NCBI GenBank assembly: GCA_031213475.1
Contig: JARUPZ010000024.1
Coordinates: 9,427,324 to 9,491,323, forward strand
DNA length: 64,000 bases
From: Nereocystis luetkeana
Taxonomy: Eukaryota; Sar; Phaeophyceae; Laminariales; Laminariaceae
Direction of reading: 5' to 3'
Positions within the stretch are counted from its first letter, which is position 1, and each line of letters begins with the position of its first letter. Shown here one piece after another: positions 62,076 through 64,000 of this stretch. The position numbers and the translations under genes are program-made. A model generated the notes under the pieces. The model saw only the letters and a list, made by a program, of their open reading frames with translations. It did no database searches and was not told where the DNA came from.

Positions 62076-62419
62076 GACCAATGACTCAAAAAACAACATG
62101 TGAAGGTATGCGACTCATGACGAGAGCGGCTCGGCAGCAGCAGCAGTATAGTAGTAGTAATAGCACCATAACAGCAGCGGCAGCAGCGGCAGCAGCAAGC
62201 GTGCGCGCGTACGTGCGTGTGAACGCGGTAGGTTCGCCACACACGCGCTGTTCCCAGGTCATGGCCAGGAGGAGCGTCCGCAAGGTGAACATGAAGCGTC
62301 GGCACGGGGCTATACAGCAGTCCGGGAGGAAGGTTCTCTTTCTTGGAGAGACCGACTCTCGACGTGGTACCATCATATCTGTCAACCGTGGCGTCAAAGC
62401 CTCCAGGGTTCTACACTAT

Positions 62420-62700
62420 TTGACTTGGGTGTGGCATGGCCATGGTACTACTTACCATGGCATCCCCACGGCATCCCATGGCGTGGGATAGGATTCCATG
62501 GCGCGGTGGGGGGTGCCTTGGCATGCCATGGGTGCTACCATGGCAACCCCCGCGGCAACCGGCACGGCATTCCGTGGCAACCTCACGGCATGTCATGGCA
62601 ACCCCCACGGCCCTCTAATGCCCGTGGCACCTAGGTTAGGGTTAGGGTTAGGATTCCATGGTATGCCGTGGAGGTCCGGGGAAGGTTCTGGACTCCGGAC
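62420..62700. repeat. CATGG-rich repeat with interstitial telomere-like units
   Basis: Dense GGCATGCCATGG/CCCACGGCATCC words on both strands enclose GGTTAGGGTTAGGGTTAGG at 62634-62652, three units of TTAGGG, the telomere repeat of many stramenopiles. Confidence 0.8.
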
Positions 62701-62932
62701 TCGTCATAGATAGCGTGATGCGCACGGCACGTGTTTGGTTTACGCTTCAAAATAGCACCAGGGAACAACCGAGAGGAAAACGAAAGAGTGAACTCTTAGG
62801 AATGCTAATGCTACTATATACAAATTTTAATACTAGATTGACAGGAGCGCAAACAATATTCGTTGCCTTGCTGTTCCCTAGAGGTGCTCGCATATTTAAG
62901 GTTAGGTGGAGGCATGGGTTTTTCTGGGATAT

Positions 62933-63035
62933 CTCGGATTTTAATAGAATTATGAAATACGTCACAGCTGCTGTGAGTCCGCCTGATTAAATAGTTGATA
63001 CTCAACTCTGCAAACTGCCTCGGATTTAAATTAAA
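62933..63035 (+). repeat. Dispersed repeat family G, copy 2 (without the CCTGGTA insertion)
   Basis: AATTATGAAATACGTCACAGC, GTCCGCCTGATTAAATAG and GATACTCAACTCTGC match 53383-53480. Here GATA and CTCAAC are adjacent. Confidence 0.8.
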
Positions 63036-64000
63036 CAAAGAGAAGCGGCCAAAGCAACGTTGTATTAGGCAGACAGCAAGCAGACACATTCGGACTTTTC
63101 GTCTCCGAGATACCACCTACCTGGTAGGGAAGAAATGAGCCATGCCCATGTAGAGGGGGTTTAAAAGGCCAGTATTTTTCTCTCAAGTGTGTACAATAAA
63201 CGCTCTATACGTCGCTGACCCAGAAACCGATAACATGTCAGAAACATGTTTGTTCATCTCGATTAATATAGAAGTGTGCACGCACAGAAAATTAAGAGAC
63301 TTTTGCAGGTACATGGTACATGTTTGCGTCACAGGGAGTGCCAAGACCGAGTACCCCGGCAATCGAAATTCAGGCTGACTGCCCCCTTTATGCACTAATT
63401 ATTGGTCTGGACAGGTCTGAATGGTACCTTTTTCGGTCTTAGTCCGCTCCGAAAAAAATATAGGCGGGGGGCAGGCTGCTTCCCGAGAGCCGTTTTGTTT
63501 GTCGATACACTACTGCAGTAGTAATCCTTACCCCGACCGCCTCGAATATCTCTGAACAAATATGGTTGATGCAGAGTTATTGCGTGGACCATCAACCTTT
63601 GTGTTTTCGAAGCTGGGCCAAGTTGTAAACATCTACCTTCGGGCTAAGCCCGCTGAAGGAATCTGAATATCTGGTATTGGGCAATTCCTACTTGGCGGAT
63701 AGAGCACCGTCAGCCAGAAAACGTCGGACGGGAAAAGGTATCCACTCTGCATAACGGGTACCGTGGCATGGCTCACTTGTAGGAAGGAATAGTAGTACAA
63801 GTACTTAGCCCGAAAATGTAAGCCCTGTTTGAAATCTGACACGCAAATATAATATGTATTTAAGCTCTCTTCCCTGTCAGAGTGGTATATATTTCGGATG
63901 TCCGAGTATGTTATTATTGATAAAATTATACTGATACTCAGTGCACGGAGTCTGGATCTATATTGAACAGTTAAAAAAATATGGTAGACACCAAGAAACC

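Larger units (their letters stand above)
58550..64000. other. Right flank with no recognised gene
   Basis: Contains the post-HSF repeat, two family-2 MITEs, a family-T copy, a CATGG-rich block with three TTAGGG units, and a family-G copy. Several pairs of TACCCGGGTA-like words occur around 59,450-60,190. From 63,040 to the end I see nothing identifiable. Confidence 0.55.

Noticed and set aside
62081-62491. 136-residue + frame with MARRSVRKVNMKRRHGAIQ
   Set aside because: The middle part looks slightly protein-like and has CAG before it, but both strands are equally open, no family is recognised, and it runs into a CAG repeat and the CATGG block.

Overview
The window is nuclear DNA of an intron-rich eukaryote. 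There is no operon structure and there are no ribosome-binding sites. Coding sequence is cut into short exons by introns of about 0.6-4.3 kb with GT..AG borders, and the spaces between are full of microsatellites, minisatellites, homopolymers and small transposons. Protein sequence, intron-heavy genes, CTG/CAG tracts and strand alternation of neighbouring genes suggest a stramenopile, most likely a brown alga. This is an inference from style, not a database match.

Three genes can be reconstructed by joining exons with compatible phases. (1) The last two exons of triosephosphate isomerase (TPI), + strand, 677-2030; the rest lies left of the window. (2) A nine-exon gene on the - strand, 26948 down to 6657, encoding a protein of about 905 residues. 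Its order is PAM2 motif, two CCCH zinc fingers, low-complexity linkers, DUF1771, Smr domain. It is a probable RNA-binding or RNA-cleaving, poly(A)-binding-protein-associated factor. (3) A thirteen-exon heat shock transcription factor (HSF) gene on the + strand, 33742-58549, about 950 residues, with DNA-binding domain, HR-A/B coiled coil, nuclear localisation signal and low-complexity tail. The Smr gene and HSF are head to head, separated by about 6.8 kb of transposon-rich DNA. TPI and the Smr gene are tail to tail.

The rest is mobile and repetitive DNA. It includes two palindromic MITE families (8 copies each), two tRNA-derived SINE families, a TIR family with a TTA target duplication and a shared reading frame (4 copies), a 781-bp element with 43-bp imperfect TIRs, an inverted pair of about 0.8-kb repeats flanking one HSF exon, and further dispersed families. 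HSF intron 2 carries an exceptional 12-bp satellite of about 2.8 kb (roughly 230 units). Its period is a multiple of three, so it creates thousand-residue open frames on both strands that are not genes. A short motif CCAGGTA occurs dozens of times; in one pair of repeat copies it is present in one and cleanly absent from the other.

The most unusual signals are: the 12-bp array; a fivefold set of similar 3' splice-site modules before HSF exon 11; a decayed duplicate of the first Smr exon; two frame breaks in G-rich tracts of HSF exon 11; the TTA-flanked element with a conserved unknown frame; and the apparently insertional CCAGGTA motif. From 58.6 to 64 kb no gene was recognised.
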